Both the position numbers and the translations under genes were made by a program. Shown piece by piece: positions 50,419 to 61,860 of a stretch of 64,000 nucleotides of DNA (its first letter is position 1; the number at the start of each line of letters is the position of its first letter). The notes under the pieces were generated by a model. It did no database searches and was not told the origin of the DNA. It saw only the letters and a list, made by a program, of their open reading frames with translations. This DNA comes from Cytidiella melzeri (taxonomy: Eukaryota > Basidiomycota > Agaricomycetes > Polyporales > Irpicaceae), in NCBI GenBank assembly GCA_022592445.1, contig JABYQR010000088.1:62001-126000 (forward strand), written 5' to 3'.

Positions 50419-52553
50419 AACACGCGCACCAACCCACGGGTACGGATAATTGTGCTGATAAAAGTTCCTCACAGTTCGACGATCAGCAAGTCGCGGGATA
50501 GTCGCATACGATGCACCGAGCTGTCATTTGCGAAAAGCGGGTGAGTCAAACGCACAACACGGTGAACAACAAAAAGGGGAGGGTACGTACCACAACGTGA
50601 TGCTTGGTATCAAAAAAGTCGGAGGAGTACCCAGGGAAGATGGTCGTACCGTCAAAGCCCTCATGTGCGTCTAGCAGCGTGGACGACCATTCCCAAACAC
50701 CGCCGTTTGATCCCTTGCCACCGTTCTCCACCAAACCCGCAGTAGCACTGAAAATGCCCATCAGCATATGCCGACCTACGAGTGAGGATGTAACCAGAAA
50801 GAAAACTTACGGAAGAGGATGCCAGTTCCGGAACCCAACGTTCGCGCCTTGTGCGTGGCTGACCTGATACGTATCCAAGAACAGCCTCAGCTCGTGTTCA
50901 GTGGGAAGCCGCCCGCCCTTCGCATGTGCATATGCGAGAAGGTCATCGTACGCGGTAAGACACGGCCAATGCTTCGCATACTCCATCTCGACAGCCCCAT
51001 ACAACGTGCGGACCTTGATCTGGCCATCCTCTTCGACCCAGCTTGGGGGCATCGGAACCTTGCCGTCCATCTTCTTCCAGAAACCGAAAAACTCGTGATT
51101 GGTAACCGGCCGCCACTCGGCTTTAAACGGAGCGACGTCGACGACACGGCGAGGACTCTCATTATCCCAGCCAAACGTATGGCCGAAGACGGCGTGTTCG
51201 TTCGAAGGAAGGAGGTCGTCCGATTCGCAGTCGTCGTGACCCATGGTAAGGGTGCACCCACCGAGCGTGACAGTTGGAGTGGTGGGAGAAGGGATAGCAT
51301 CCCATTGAGCAGAGAGGTGCGCCCAGGCTGGAATGGAGAAACCTGGTGGGGGGAGTGTGCCAGTGCCTGCGCGTTGTATGAGCATGTACAACAGTGTCTG
51401 GAGTTTACACAATTGTTAGCATCCGCACTCAATCACAGCATAAGAGACAAAATGACAAACCTCGATGTGGAAACCTTCGTGCTCATGCATCATCATCAGC
51501 GTCCTCACCATCCTCCTCGTCAGTGGCCTCTCCCCGCTCTCCAGTTCCGCAACCGTTTTCAAAACGAGTTCCCTCACTCTATCTCTGAATGCAAGGATCT
51601 GTCCCAGGTGCGGCCAATCTTCGTCCTTCTCTGGTACCTCAGAGTGGTTGTGGCAGTGGTCCGGGTCATCCACGTGCGGATCGATGCCCCGCTCGAAGAT
51701 TGTAGAGAAATTGCGCGGCTCAACCATTGGAACCCGAAGGAGCTTCGTGAGTAAGAGAGCGTTGAAGGTGGGGAGATGCCCAATGTAGAAAAGAGGTTTG
51801 TGGCGGAGGTCGATGGGTTTCTGATGTAGCATGGAAGGAGGAATCATCCCGAGGGTGACGAGGTCCCATGCTGACCAGAGCTCACGAAAGCATGAGGAAG
51901 ATGGGATGCTGTAGGGATTAGCGTCTGGGTTGCAGGAGGTGATTGGGGTGTGAGATAGTAAAGGGAAGGAGAACGGAGGTCGTTCGAGGATGCGCAAGGT
52001 GAGGGAAGAGTCTGCGGATGGTAGAGCAATGACCGAGCGCAGCTTCGCCTCTGTGTAGAGGTTCAGTGCTGACGAGTCTGAGAGCTAAGACGGAGATGAG
52101 ATGATTGTCAGTAGCCAGCCGAAGGAGACTCACCTTCGCCGATTTGGCTTCTAGCTTGGAAAAGTCGGCAATATCTGTGCCAGGGGCGACTGCAATGTTC
52201 GAAGCTGTGGACTTGGTGCGCCAATACTCAACCGGCTTGCCGTCGTCCGTGGCCTTGACTCGCTCCCAGCTGTCTGCTGCTGCGACGCTACAGTCAGTAA
52301 GCATAGCAGAAGCCTGCGAGAGCAGGGCCTTCACAAGGCCAGTGCCACTGAAGTGAAGAATGCGATCGTAGCTGCTTCGACGTGCGGGCAGCGACTGGAG
52401 GAAAGACGCAGATGCATGATGAGTGACAAGGAAGTGAGTGGGAGGTGGGTCAGAAGGCGTAGATGGTGCTGTGGAGACAGAGCCCGAGCGAGCTGGAGAG
52501 GACGTACGGGAGCTCTGAGAAAGAGAGCGAGTGGAAAGTGCAGGGGAAGACAT
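50404..52553 (-). CDS. DinB_2-FGE protein, EgtB/OvoA superfamily
   Basis: Five exons (52134-52553, 51461-52084, 50811-51397, 50591-50747, 50404-50520) encode 634 residues. After a Ser-rich start comes a DinB_2 four-helix domain with candidate iron ligands His243 (GHLPTFNAL), His342 and His346 (HEHEGFH). Then follows a formylglycine-generating-enzyme-like domain: VTLGGCTLTMGHDD, FGWDNESPRR, PVTNHEFFGFWKK, GRLPTEHELRLF, GGVWEWSS, and the end YATIPRLADRRTVRNFYQ. This order is that of iron-dependent sulfoxide synthases of ergothioneine and ovothiol synthesis. The N-terminal methyltransferase fused in fungal Egt1 is absent, so this is a relative with unproven reaction, not Egt1 itself. Two introns have weak donors (GTTTGT) but phases are exact. 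Confidence 0.82.
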
Positions 52554-53923
52554 CTTGGTGAGTGTGCTAAATTTGCGGTGGAAAGAGGCAGATTTTATAG
52601 CAAAATAGACGGTACTGGTAATTACATGCACGGCAACGCAGGCCAGTCTCGTGTCCAAGATTTGAGACTGCGAGGCCGTGGATCTGTGCTATCAACACGT
52701 TTGGGTGACTGGGGGCAACGGCTTGACCAATACCGTACGCCTGGAAAGTAATTCGTGGCACTAGAACCTTTTCAAAACGTGCCCAATTCCGAATACACAA
52801 AGCCTTGGCGGTCGGATGTGGCTTTGATGGTGAAAAAAAATCTCCAGTTTTGCGACTAGCCTCTCGGAAGCAAACGTAACTGACCAGTCAAGTTTCGGTG
52901 GTTGTGAATAAGACACTCCTAGTTGGCCGATAACGGACAGTTATCGCCAGCGAGGATGTCCGACCATCCCCAACGATGTGACCGTTCTGCCTAGACTTGC
53001 TCTAGAAATGATAGTATTATTTGAGCTCCAAAAACTGTACGCTGAGGTTGTCACCGACGAGGTCATGGCCAAGGAAGACGGCGATACTGCGGCCATTGTG
53101 GGATCGATAGAGTGGCACCGGCGAATCACGAGAAGGCCAATAGCAAGGATCCGACGACACAGCTGCGTCGAGCAAGACATTGCCGAACAGCCGACCAAAA
53201 GGAGGTAAACACGAGGATGACACGGGGTGCGGTTGACGTGGAGGTGACGTGGAGGTAGCAAGACAGCGAGGAAGACGGCGACGGCGACGAGTGTGCCAAC
53301 TAGCTGTCGATGTTGACTTGAAAAAACCAATTTCGAGGGGACCGACTAGAGGGTCCTGCTCAGCTCTAGCTGCCACCTCTTTCCCTTCCATCAACAAGCC
53401 GCGTCAGATGGGCGTCGAGGCGAGACAGTGAAAGCGAAGGAAACTGGAAGATTGACGGCAGGGCCAACGACGAGTAGGAGAAGAGCATGGTGATGGTAAG
53501 AGGACAAGAGAGATGAAGCAATTCTCTCAATTATCTGGGCTGGGTGTCGTGCTCACTGCCAGCGATGGCGTGCTCATTGCTCATCTAAGTCACGTGTCGC
53601 ACACGTGGCGGTGTCACGCTGCGTGACTTGCATGCCTCTGTCACGCACTGCCAGCCAAGGGCAGACCAAGTCCCAGCTCAGCTAGTACTTACTACGCACT
53701 CGTTCTCGTTCTCTCAAAAGTGGTCGTTGTTACAGCAAAACTAAGGATTACGCATGCCTGTCTCCCTGGTGGGGTAACTGCATTTTTGCAAAATTTACTT
53801 TTGCCACTGCCGCACCAATCCGCGCCGGCGTGTAGGCCCGCGGGGCCGGATGTCAATGACTTCACCCAAACTTTACGATCTTACTCTTGCACCTGCTCGT
53901 TCTTCGCGATAATCTCAACAGCC
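52554..53923. other. 1.4 kb divergent intergenic region
   Basis: This stretch separates the DinB_2-FGE gene and TCF25, transcribed apart. Minus-strand frames such as 53017-53397 are open and Arg/Ser-rich but have no family similarity. A cluster of E-boxes and a palindrome lies at 53591-53627. Otherwise nothing was recognised. Confidence 0.45.
53591..53627. promoter_or_regulatory. Two CACGTG boxes plus palindrome
   Basis: CACGTG occurs at 53591-53596 and 53602-53607, followed by GTCACGCTGCGTGAC at 53613-53627, a palindrome around a single central base. The cluster lies about 300 bp before the TCF25 start codon and would suit basic helix-loop-helix factors (Cbf1-type E-boxes). Confidence 0.5.
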
Positions 53924-56865
53924 ATGCCGCCTCGCCTGAACAAGCGACAGCAAAGAGAACTAGAAGAGCTACAGGCTCTCCAAGCAACTTCCGTAGCTGA
54001 GGCCGAAGTAAACCTAGAAGAGGACAGCGAGGATGATGTCCTGGAACAGGCGATGCGCGTGCCGTGTAGTTTCGGGGCTGTATGCTACCTATGTCTTGTA
54101 TTAGCTATGGATTGACAATATTTCTGTGCAGCTTGTGGCCGGACAAGAGGTCGATGAAAGCGATGGAGAGCAGTCTGCAGCAGCCAAGTCCTCAAAGTCA
54201 AAAAAGGCGAGCGGCGGTAGTACATTATTCGTTCTTGTATATGCTGCTGATCAACCTCCCCAGTAGAAGAGGAAGAAGAAGAAGTCCACAGCTTCATCTC
54301 TGGCGACTCCTGCTGCTGCTCTTACACCAGTGGAAACATCAACGTCAGCGGCCACGGAATCAAGCACTCCAGGAGGGTTATCGAAGAAAGAGAAGAAAGC
54401 GATCAAGAAGCAGAAGGCAAAGGCAGCCAAAGACGACGGAGATGATCTCGACAAGGCTCTTGCTGAGCTTGCATTGAAACATCCCGAGCTCAAGCAATCA
54501 ATGCCAGCTACAATTGCAACGACGACCTCGAGTACTTTATTCTCTCTCCTGTCGGTCTCTCTGCAGCATCTGGACAGCGAAGCAGAGATGCGTCGATTTT
54601 TCGGGTCCAAAGTTATCAGTGCATCGAAGGCTTCAAGCTCTTCTGCCGCTGCTGCAAGACGGCAGCATAACAACGTGAAGTCGAATTTGACACGACCACA
54701 GGGCACTTGGTGGCCAGCCTCGCATCGGCAAGGCCTAGCTCTTCGAGCGCTGACCGACGACGAGGTAGAAAAGTATACAAGAAGGCATGCGCAGGAAGAC
54801 GTGGCTGGAGAGAAAATGTGGACTGTGGAATACAGCAAAAAGTACACAGGTTTCACAAACTTGTTCATCCAAATGGTCATGTCAGGAGGTTCGTTTCCTT
54901 TTGTGGCCAGAAACCAGGACTTCATATTGATCAGTTCACAGACCCTGATGGCTTGTTTGGCCTATTAAGGAATTTTCCTTATCACGCAGATACACTACTC
55001 CAGCTGTCCGAAGTGTACTTTCATCGCGAAGGTCAGTCTACGGCTTCATGGTATATATACACTGCTGAACATACCGAGTAGAGCATAGTACTGCGTCCGA
55101 TTTCATTGATAGAGCTTTGTTCACGTATGAACGAGCTTTCCTTGGTTCGTTCAATTTTACGAGCGGAGCGAATCGCTTGGACTTCGACCATGTAGAGAAC
55201 CGCCCGTTCTTCCTCGCCATTCACAGACAAGTAGCGTAAGTCCCATACCAGTTTTCACCACATGATCACGGTGTCGAACTGCCTTGGCACTGGTCAGCGA
55301 TTTGCAGCGACGAGGCTGCGTACGAACAGCCTTTGAGTTCGCACGCCTACTCTACGGATTAGATCCCTCTACAGATCCGCATGGTGCTCTGCTCCATCTC
55401 GACTACCTGGCCATTAAGGCAGGGATGTCTCAGTGGCTTTTAGACGTGTGGAGCGCGCAAAGCAATTTCACAGGCGACGAGTGGAAGGGTCGACCACACG
55501 TGAGAGCGTTGCCTGGGTGGGCATACGCTCGAGCACTGGCCATCTATTCTCAAGAAGAGTCACATGTAAGCGGTGGCCATAATTAGCGGCGTACGACTTT
55601 AATAAACCTGTCATGCAGGACCACACAAAGAGTACGAAGGCGCTGAGAGAGGCTATACAAACATTCCCATCAGTTGTACCTTTACTGGCAGATAAGGCGG
55701 ACATTAGTCTTCCAGGAGATATTAGGGGGCATAGCGCGTTCCGAATATATCCAGATGCTAGGTGCGCTCCTAGCTTTATCTCACACGCATCGTCTCATAC
55801 ATCGTCGTAGTGGGCTGTCCAAGAAATCGGATGCTATTCTCCACCTCCTCTCGCATCTCTATGCCCAACGATCTTCGTCTCTGTGGAAACCGAAACAACG
55901 AGCCGAATGGTTTGCAGAAACAGTGACCAGTACCGCCCCTACTCTCTCATCCAAGGCTAGCGGCAATACTTCACCAACATCACCGTCATCATCCCTCTTC
56001 CATAAGCTTTACGCTGAAATGCCCTCCCTCGCATACTCTATTTACAGACACGTTATAGTACTCGAGTCTATGTCGCGCGCCGGCCGATTATTCGGCTTCA
56101 TCCCAAGCCACGTCACTTCCTCCAGGCAGCTCGCATGCGATCCGTTACCACCACCTACCCGTGTCAACGAGTACGATGGGGAGTTCTTCAAAGGCGCAGA
56201 AAATCCTCTTGAACCGCGCATGGGCAGCCGGAGAGACAACCAAAGGCTGCTGGAGCGTATGATTCCCGATCCGGTATTCCGTCGACAACTTCAGGTTGGA
56301 CTTCTCTGAACCTTCCCGGCACGTGACTGCGCTAACCTGTGTTTCCGACTGTTACAGGATTTTTTCGCAGCGAACCCGCAATTTGCCCAACGGTTCCCTG
56401 GCGGCATCGTAGAGTTTGCGCAGATTGCTGGGCAGATGCCTGAGGATGCGTTGGAAGACTTGATGGTAGCTGTTGTGAACGACGCGCCGAATGGTGCCGA
56501 CAACGGACAAGGGAGGATGCCTGGACAGATGCCCGGAGAAGACTTCCTTGAAGAGATGTTTCAACCGATGGCCGCTGACCAGGGCGAGGGGCACAGACAC
56601 GATCCGCACGTAGATCTGGAGGAAGAAGAGGACCACGACGAAGATGTGGATGAAGACGAGGAAGAGGAAGAGGTTGCAGTGAGTACTTTGCAATGTTCCT
56701 TCACAACGTGTGCATGACCCCTTTCCTTCCCATTAGCCTCTTCCTGTGCGTATTTTGCGGAACGTCATGAATCGCTTCTGGGGTGCACCTGCAGCTGAAG
56801 ATTCCTCAGATGACGAACGACACGGTGAACCAGCAGGCTTACGAGATGGCGCTGGTGTAGACTAG
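53924..56865 (+). CDS. TCF25: TCF25/Rqc1, ribosome quality-control factor
   Basis: Ten exons (53924-54079, 54132-54206, 54267-54888, 54942-55031, 55082-55235, 55298-55565, 55619-55761, 55811-56294, 56358-56678, 56737-56865) encode 813 residues. The start MPPRLNKRQQRELEELQAL and a Lys-rich linker (SKSKKKRKKKK) precede the conserved core: FTNLFIQMVMSGDPDGLF, LLRNFPYHADTLLQLSEVY, DFIDRALFTYERAF, FARLLYGLDP and ILHLLSHLYAQRSSSLW. The family (Rqc1, TCF25/Nulp1) joins Ltn1 in the complex that ubiquitinates nascent chains on stalled 60S subunits. The acidic C-terminal segment ends before a short conserved tail. Intron 2 (54207-54266) seems to use a GC donor (AAG/GCGAGC); the GT a few bases later does not keep the frame. 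Confidence 0.92.
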
Positions 56866-57860
56866 TAAGCACATGGCCAGCACACATCTAACAATGGCAT
56901 CGATATGTGCTCGGATGATTAATCGGACTCACTGTGTTTGTCTGATCCGATACATTGATCCATGTCAACGTTCTAAAATTCACGAGTTCTGTGCGGCAAG
57001 TGCTTCGCATCATTTTCGGTTTGAATTCATCTGCTGTACACTGCGGTTGACATAGTAGAAGAATGCGCTCCATTCAGTATCGGCGAAATACACTTTAGAG
57101 CTGAGTAGTCTTCTTCAACTTTCCTTCTTACTGACAGGTCTTTACCAGAGATTGATCGACATGTTTGGCACTTCCTCTATCGCAGAGGAGAATTTGCGAT
57201 TCTCGTCAAAGTCCACAAAGCAATTTTCGAGGCCACCACAACTGGGTTTTGTCTACGCAAAGTGCACCCGATGTCCTCCCGAGCATAACGCGACCCCGAT
57301 CGCACGCCGACCTTCGAAGGTATGATACCCCAGTAACGTCATATGGCACACACCCGCACGACGATCCGAGGCAAATTGCTTGTTTCTCACTTCCAGTCAG
57401 ATGTCCCAGGCCAGCCGTCCTTGCCGCGTGGCATCAAGCTAAATCAGGAACAGCCAACGTATTTTGAACAAGTTTCCGAGTCGTGAATGTTCCATTGCCT
57501 CCGTGGAATGAGGTACCATCCGTGCTAGAAGCTCTCAGTATACGCCGAACTCTTTGCAGCTGACCAGGAACATCGCACTTGCTCTATTTTTGCAGCTGAT
57601 AGCAGAACAACTCGAATGCTTGTCCAGTGCTGTGCGTGTGCTCGTTCGGTGACGGAACAGACGTTTTCTTGGTAGCGAGCTTCCGCCGGGAGGTTCGCGG
57701 CAGACGCAGCAGCATCCACCATGTACCCGCAAAATATCCGTGTGCCTCTCATGACGTGCACAAGACCGTGCGGTAAAGACAATGTCGCATATATGCCTCA
57801 GGGTATATAAGCTTAATTGCTCATGAAGACAGAACTACAGTCAAGCCTTTGTCGAAAAAA
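56866..57860. other. Intergenic, AA9 promoter
   Basis: This 1 kb stretch lies between TCF25 and the AA9 gene on the same strand and should contain the promoter of the secreted oxidase. The frame 57165-57467 starts with a non-ATG codon and shows no family similarity. The TATA box is listed separately. Confidence 0.45.
57804..57810 (+). promoter_or_regulatory. TATA box of AA9 gene
   Basis: TATATAA lies 51 bp before the ATG of the AA9 gene, a normal spacing for a strongly inducible fungal secreted-enzyme gene. Confidence 0.75.
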
Positions 57861-59178
57861 ATGTTCGCATTCGCCACTCTCCTCGTCATTGCCTCTGCTG
57901 CTATCCCCACTGCTCTAGCGCACGGTGGTGTGCTTGCCTATTCCAACGCCGGCAACTGGTACCAAGGATGGTGAGTACACAGCAGGACCAGCAATCGGAC
58001 TGCAGACTGATACGACCCTTAGGGCTCCATATAATTCCCCGACTGGCCAGACCACCATACAGCGTCCATGGAGCACCTAGTGAGTGTGCTTTCGAGGAAT
58101 GCTTCCCGGCGTTGCTCAAAAGCCTTGCGCTGCGCAGTAATCCTATCACGGATGCTACCGATCCCACCATTGCTTGCAATGACGACGGTACATCTGGTGC
58201 TCTCCAACTGACCGCTACCGTCGCCGCTGGATCTGCGGTCACCGCTTACTGGAATCAGGTCTGGCCTCACGCTTACGGTCCAATGGTATGCACCATTTCA
58301 GCCCTTGTAGCAGCTGTGAACTGACAGCCTGAGGGATGTTCAGCTGACCTATCTCGCTCAATGCCCTGGCTCAACGTGCACAGGTGTCAGCGCCAGCACA
58401 CTCCAGTGGTTTAAGATTGACGAGGCTGGTCTACTATCCGGGACCGTCTTTAACGGTACATGGGGTGATGGAAAGATGATCGCTGACAACTCTTCTTGGA
58501 CGACGACTATCCCTGCCTCCGTCCCATCAGGAAACTACCTTATTCGCTTTGAGACCATCGCCCTCCACTCCCTTCCTGCTGTGGGTATCTTTCTCCCTCA
58601 TCCCAATAATGCGCCTCCCAACTGACATATCTGCTCTAGCAATTCTACCCTGAATGCGCTCAAATTCAGATCACCGGTGGAGGCAGCCTTGCGCCAACCG
58701 CCGCTGAGCTTGTCACCTTCCCGGGTGCTTACAGCAACACCGACCCAGGCTTGGACATTGATATCTACTCCAACGCCGCTCAGACTCAGACGACGTATCC
58801 GATCCCTGGTCCTCCCCTCTACGCCGGTGCCGCCGGTGCCAGCTCTGGGTCTGGCTCTAGTTCTCCAACCACCTCAACGGCGTCTCACGCATCAGCGGTA
58901 CGTCTACATATCGTGTGAGCTATCGAAAGGAAAATTGATTTGTGAAAATTGATGCAGTCGTCGAGTGTTGCATCTTCGCCCGCAACATCCAGTGCTGTGG
59001 TTGGCACCGTTGCTCAGTACGGCCAGTGTGGTGGTTCAGGATTTACGGGCGCCACTGCTTGCGTCTCTCCTTACACGTGTACGGTCATTAATGGTGAGCC
59101 ACTGTTATAATATTGTGAGTGACTGGACGAGGTATTGAATTTTGCGGTTTCCTAGCTTACTACTCCCAATGCTTGTGA
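57861..59178 (+). CDS. AA9 lytic polysaccharide monooxygenase with CBM1
   Basis: Seven exons (57861-57970, 58023-58079, 58138-58285, 58344-58580, 58640-58897, 58958-59093, 59156-59178) encode 322 residues. A 20-residue signal peptide ends in ALA, leaving His21 (HGGVLAY) as the mature N-terminus; with His100 (WPHAYGPM) it forms the copper-binding histidine brace. A QFYPEC segment (185-190) supplies the expected Gln and Tyr near the copper. After a Ser/Thr/Ala-rich linker the C-terminus is a CBM1 cellulose-binding module ([15 protein letters not shown] to YYSQCL) with conserved cysteines and aromatics. The secreted enzyme oxidatively cleaves cellulose. Loop L between the helix His and QFY is shorter than usual (LHSLPAQFY). 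The last two introns split the CBM1 end. Confidence 0.96.
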
Positions 59179-59724
59179 GCTTGCATTGCCAGAATGGAAG
59201 AAATTTGGCACGACAAAATAGCATGTGAGAAAAAAAACCATGTATTCGTAACATTGTATGATACTGTTATCGCGCCGTCGACTCTTCATACCCCGAACAA
59301 ACGTTGTGACTGAGCTTTGGAGGCAAACGCACGCATAACTGCGAGTTTACCCGTGGCTCTGGACTAGCTGGCGAGTCTAGTCATTGAGTGTGGCAACTTA
59401 GAATTGAGCATGTTCAACGAACATATACTCTGCGAGGCATCGTTCCACCACACTTCACTTGTATTCTCGCTCGATGTGATTTTCGTTTGGCTTGAAGCAG
59501 ATTCGTTCGCTCAATCTGTACGGCATGCAATCTCATACCTCATCAGTGCGGCGTACGCACCCCTTGCATGGTGACTCATCTCCTCATACCCTGCACTTTC
59601 AAGGGCCCTAGAAAAGCCGATCGTCAGTGTTTGGTCGAGCAAGCAGGGATATCATTGTACTTGAATGTTGTATATTCTACACAGTCTGAAGCAGATCCGA
59701 CATTAGCATTGTATATAGGATAAT
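59179..59724. other. Convergent intergenic, no gene seen
   Basis: This 546 bp gap separates the stop codons of the AA9 gene and the PPR-type gene. It should contain both 3' UTRs; no coding or RNA gene was recognised. Confidence 0.45.
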
Positions 59725-61440
59725 TCACGCAACCTTTGGCACCACATCGGTAGGATTCCCTTTTTGAATCACCATCTCAACCTTCGCCTCCGCAATCTCT
59801 CTCGAAACCGCCTTCGCCGGAGGCACAAACAGCTTCACATGCGTAGCAAGTATAGCTCTGCGCAAAATCCGCTCCAGCGGCGTGATATCCCACTGGTCGT
59901 CCCAAGCCTTCAATATCCCAATGACCACCAAAGGGCCAGGCACGCGGTGGGGCGTGCGGGTGAGCTCCAAAAAGGCGTTTTTCCTCGCTGACGTGGATTT
60001 CCTCGAGGCGCCAGAGCTCGAATGTCGCAGGAATGAATGGAGTTGTGGTGCGTCAGGAAGAGGTAGGGGGTCAAAGTCGAGTATAGCTGACAGTCCAAGG
60101 TTGAGTATTCCTTCCACGAGGATGTGTGAGTCGCTCGGCAATATCGAAATATCTCCCCGCTGGACAAAGCGGTGGCACCATAGAACCTGTTTACGGACGT
60201 CAGAGGGTGTCTGAAATTGCATCTCTTTGCGGATACGACAAATGAGCCCTTCGATGACTGCGTGGTAAGCATTCACGGGAGCTTGGTGATTGCATAGACG
60301 AAATGTGCGAAGAACCACGAACGCGCCGGCGTAATCGTCTTGGCGCATAAACGCGCGAAGTGCTGCAGTGAGGGTGTTGACTGTGATAGACGAGTGCGCT
60401 CCGCAAGGGGAAGAAGATCGATGCTTGTACATCATCGCGCGAAATATTTCACGAGGAGTGGGAGCATCAAGTGGCGGTTTTTGCTTGCGCGAGCGAAAAG
60501 ACCTCGGCTCGGATATGGTTAACCACGCATCAAACAGAAGCATAAAGGTAGGGGCGTTGGGAGAAATGGCACGCTCGCCGTTAAGCATGAGTCGGTAGAT
60601 TTGGAACGCGCGCGTGTACTGTCGTTTCTGGAGGAGATATTGCATGAGGCTGTTGTACAATGTGCGATCATGTTCCTTGCCGTCCATATCCAAGCGCAGT
60701 ATAGCAGCCTGAATGATAGATTTCAATCCAGGATCTGACTCTGCCATCGCAAGTAGACGTCTTCTATCCTGGCTCAGTCTGCCTACAGGCTTCGGGCACC
60801 ATTTGTTTGCCAGTTCCGGCGATCCCAGACGAGTATGGAGATGCGCTAGAAGTGAACATGTGGATTTCGAGAGAACGTAATCTGCGGGACGAGTCTGGGT
60901 AAACGCGCCCACAAAACCTTCAATGAGCTCCGAAGAGCAAGGAATGTTGACAAACACCACGGCTAGAAGATACCTCAGAGTACTTTCCTCAAAGCCCTCA
61001 AGTGCCATAGCTTTCGGAGCAGCCTTGAGAGCACTTTTGCCAGAGCCTTTGAGCAAAACTGTCATACACGCCCTAAGACGGAGTGACGGGATAAAGCCCT
61101 CGTTCTTCATACGCGTGTGCACAATTTTTGCCGAATTTGTTTCGCCGTACTTGAGGAAGAGATCTGCCACGCGCTCGAATGTCTCAAACCGAGATTGGTT
61201 GCGAAGCCTAGTGGACGCCATATGCTTGCGAAACGCCTCAGCAGCCTCCTGGTAATTTCCCTTCCGGAGATTCTTCTCAAGAGTCCGTCGTAAAGCCAAG
61301 AGAGGGCTATCCTGAGTGGTCGAGGGTAAAAGAGCGGGCTTGGGGTTCGACAGCCATCGCACGAATAGAACAGAGGGTTTCGAAGTAACTCTCGCGACCG
61401 GTCTTGCGTTTGCCAGCCTGAGCCCCCGCCATAGATTCAT
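59725..61440 (-). CDS. Mitochondrial PPR-type protein
   Basis: A single exon encodes 571 residues. The start MNLWRGLRLANARPVARVTS is Arg-rich without acidic residues, as in mitochondrial targeting peptides. Helical repeats of about 35 residues follow, e.g. RTLYNSLMQYLLQKRQYTRAF, NAPTFMLLFDAWLTI, TVNTLTAALRAFMRQDDYAGAF and NAYHAVIEGLI, consistent with fungal pentatricopeptide proteins that bind mitochondrial RNA. The RNA target is unknown. The upstream part of the frame starts with TTG; ATG 61440 is the first true Met. It lacks introns, unusual for this window. Confidence 0.75.
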   Translation of the reverse strand: MNLWRGLRLANARPVARVTSKPSVLFVRWLSNPKPALLPSTTQDSPLLALRRTLEKNLRKGNYQEAAEAFRKHMASTRLRNQSRFETFERVADLFLKYGETNSAKIVHTRMKNEGFIPSLRLRACMTVLLKGSGKSALKAAPKAMALEGFEESTLRYLLAVVFVNIPCSSELIEGFVGAFTQTRPADYVLSKSTCSLLAHLHTRLGSPELANKWCPKPVGRLSQDRRRLLAMAESDPGLKSIIQAAILRLDMDGKEHDRTLYNSLMQYLLQKRQYTRAFQIYRLMLNGERAISPNAPTFMLLFDAWLTISEPRSFRSRKQKPPLDAPTPREIFRAMMYKHRSSSPCGAHSSITVNTLTAALRAFMRQDDYAGAFVVLRTFRLCNHQAPVNAYHAVIEGLICRIRKEMQFQTPSDVRKQVLWCHRFVQRGDISILPSDSHILVEGILNLGLSAILDFDPLPLPDAPQLHSFLRHSSSGASRKSTSARKNAFLELTRTPHRVPGPLVVIGILKAWDDQWDITPLERILRRAILATHVKLFVPPAKAVSREIAEAKVEMVIQKGNPTDVVPKVA

Positions 61441-61860
61441 AGACCCATGAAACCACACCTGAAGCACTTGGAATGAGTGCAACGAGTCCTCAATTTGAGC
61501 GATCAAGCACTCACAGATAAGTCAAAGCGAGTCGTGCGCCGCAAATACAGACTGGACTGGGGTGGTTGCTGACGAGTGGTGAATTATTTTGTGGGATTAA
61601 TCTTGACATTAGAAACGCATAAGCGCTCATATCACGTGCACGCGGATGTGTATGCACTTCCGAAGTGCGAAGCAGCGCAGGACGTACCTCGTACTCAACC
61701 TCCTGCACCGAGTTGACGGCGACGAGCAGATTGTTGGCTACGACCACTTCGAATCCCTCAATATTACGGTCATTCCACATTTCTCTCCCACAAACCAATA
61801 ATCTGTATTCTACATTGTGTCGCCGGACGTCACCTTCTTGAGCTTGTCCCTAGTGTCAAG
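61441..61860. other. Divergent intergenic, possible short ORF
   Basis: This 420 bp gap lies between two divergent genes. On the minus strand an ATG near 61780 opens a short frame (MWNDRNIEGFEVVVANNLLV) followed by a possible intron from GTACGT, but the product would be about 40 residues and I do not recognise it, so no gene is called. Confidence 0.35.

Noticed and set aside
53017..53397. Arg/Ser-rich minus-strand frames in the TCF25 upstream region
   Set aside because: No similarity, overlapping alternative frames of equal length, GC-rich chance ORFs.
57165..57467. 100-codon frame before the AA9 gene
   Set aside because: Begins with a non-ATG codon and shows no family similarity; lies in the probable promoter.
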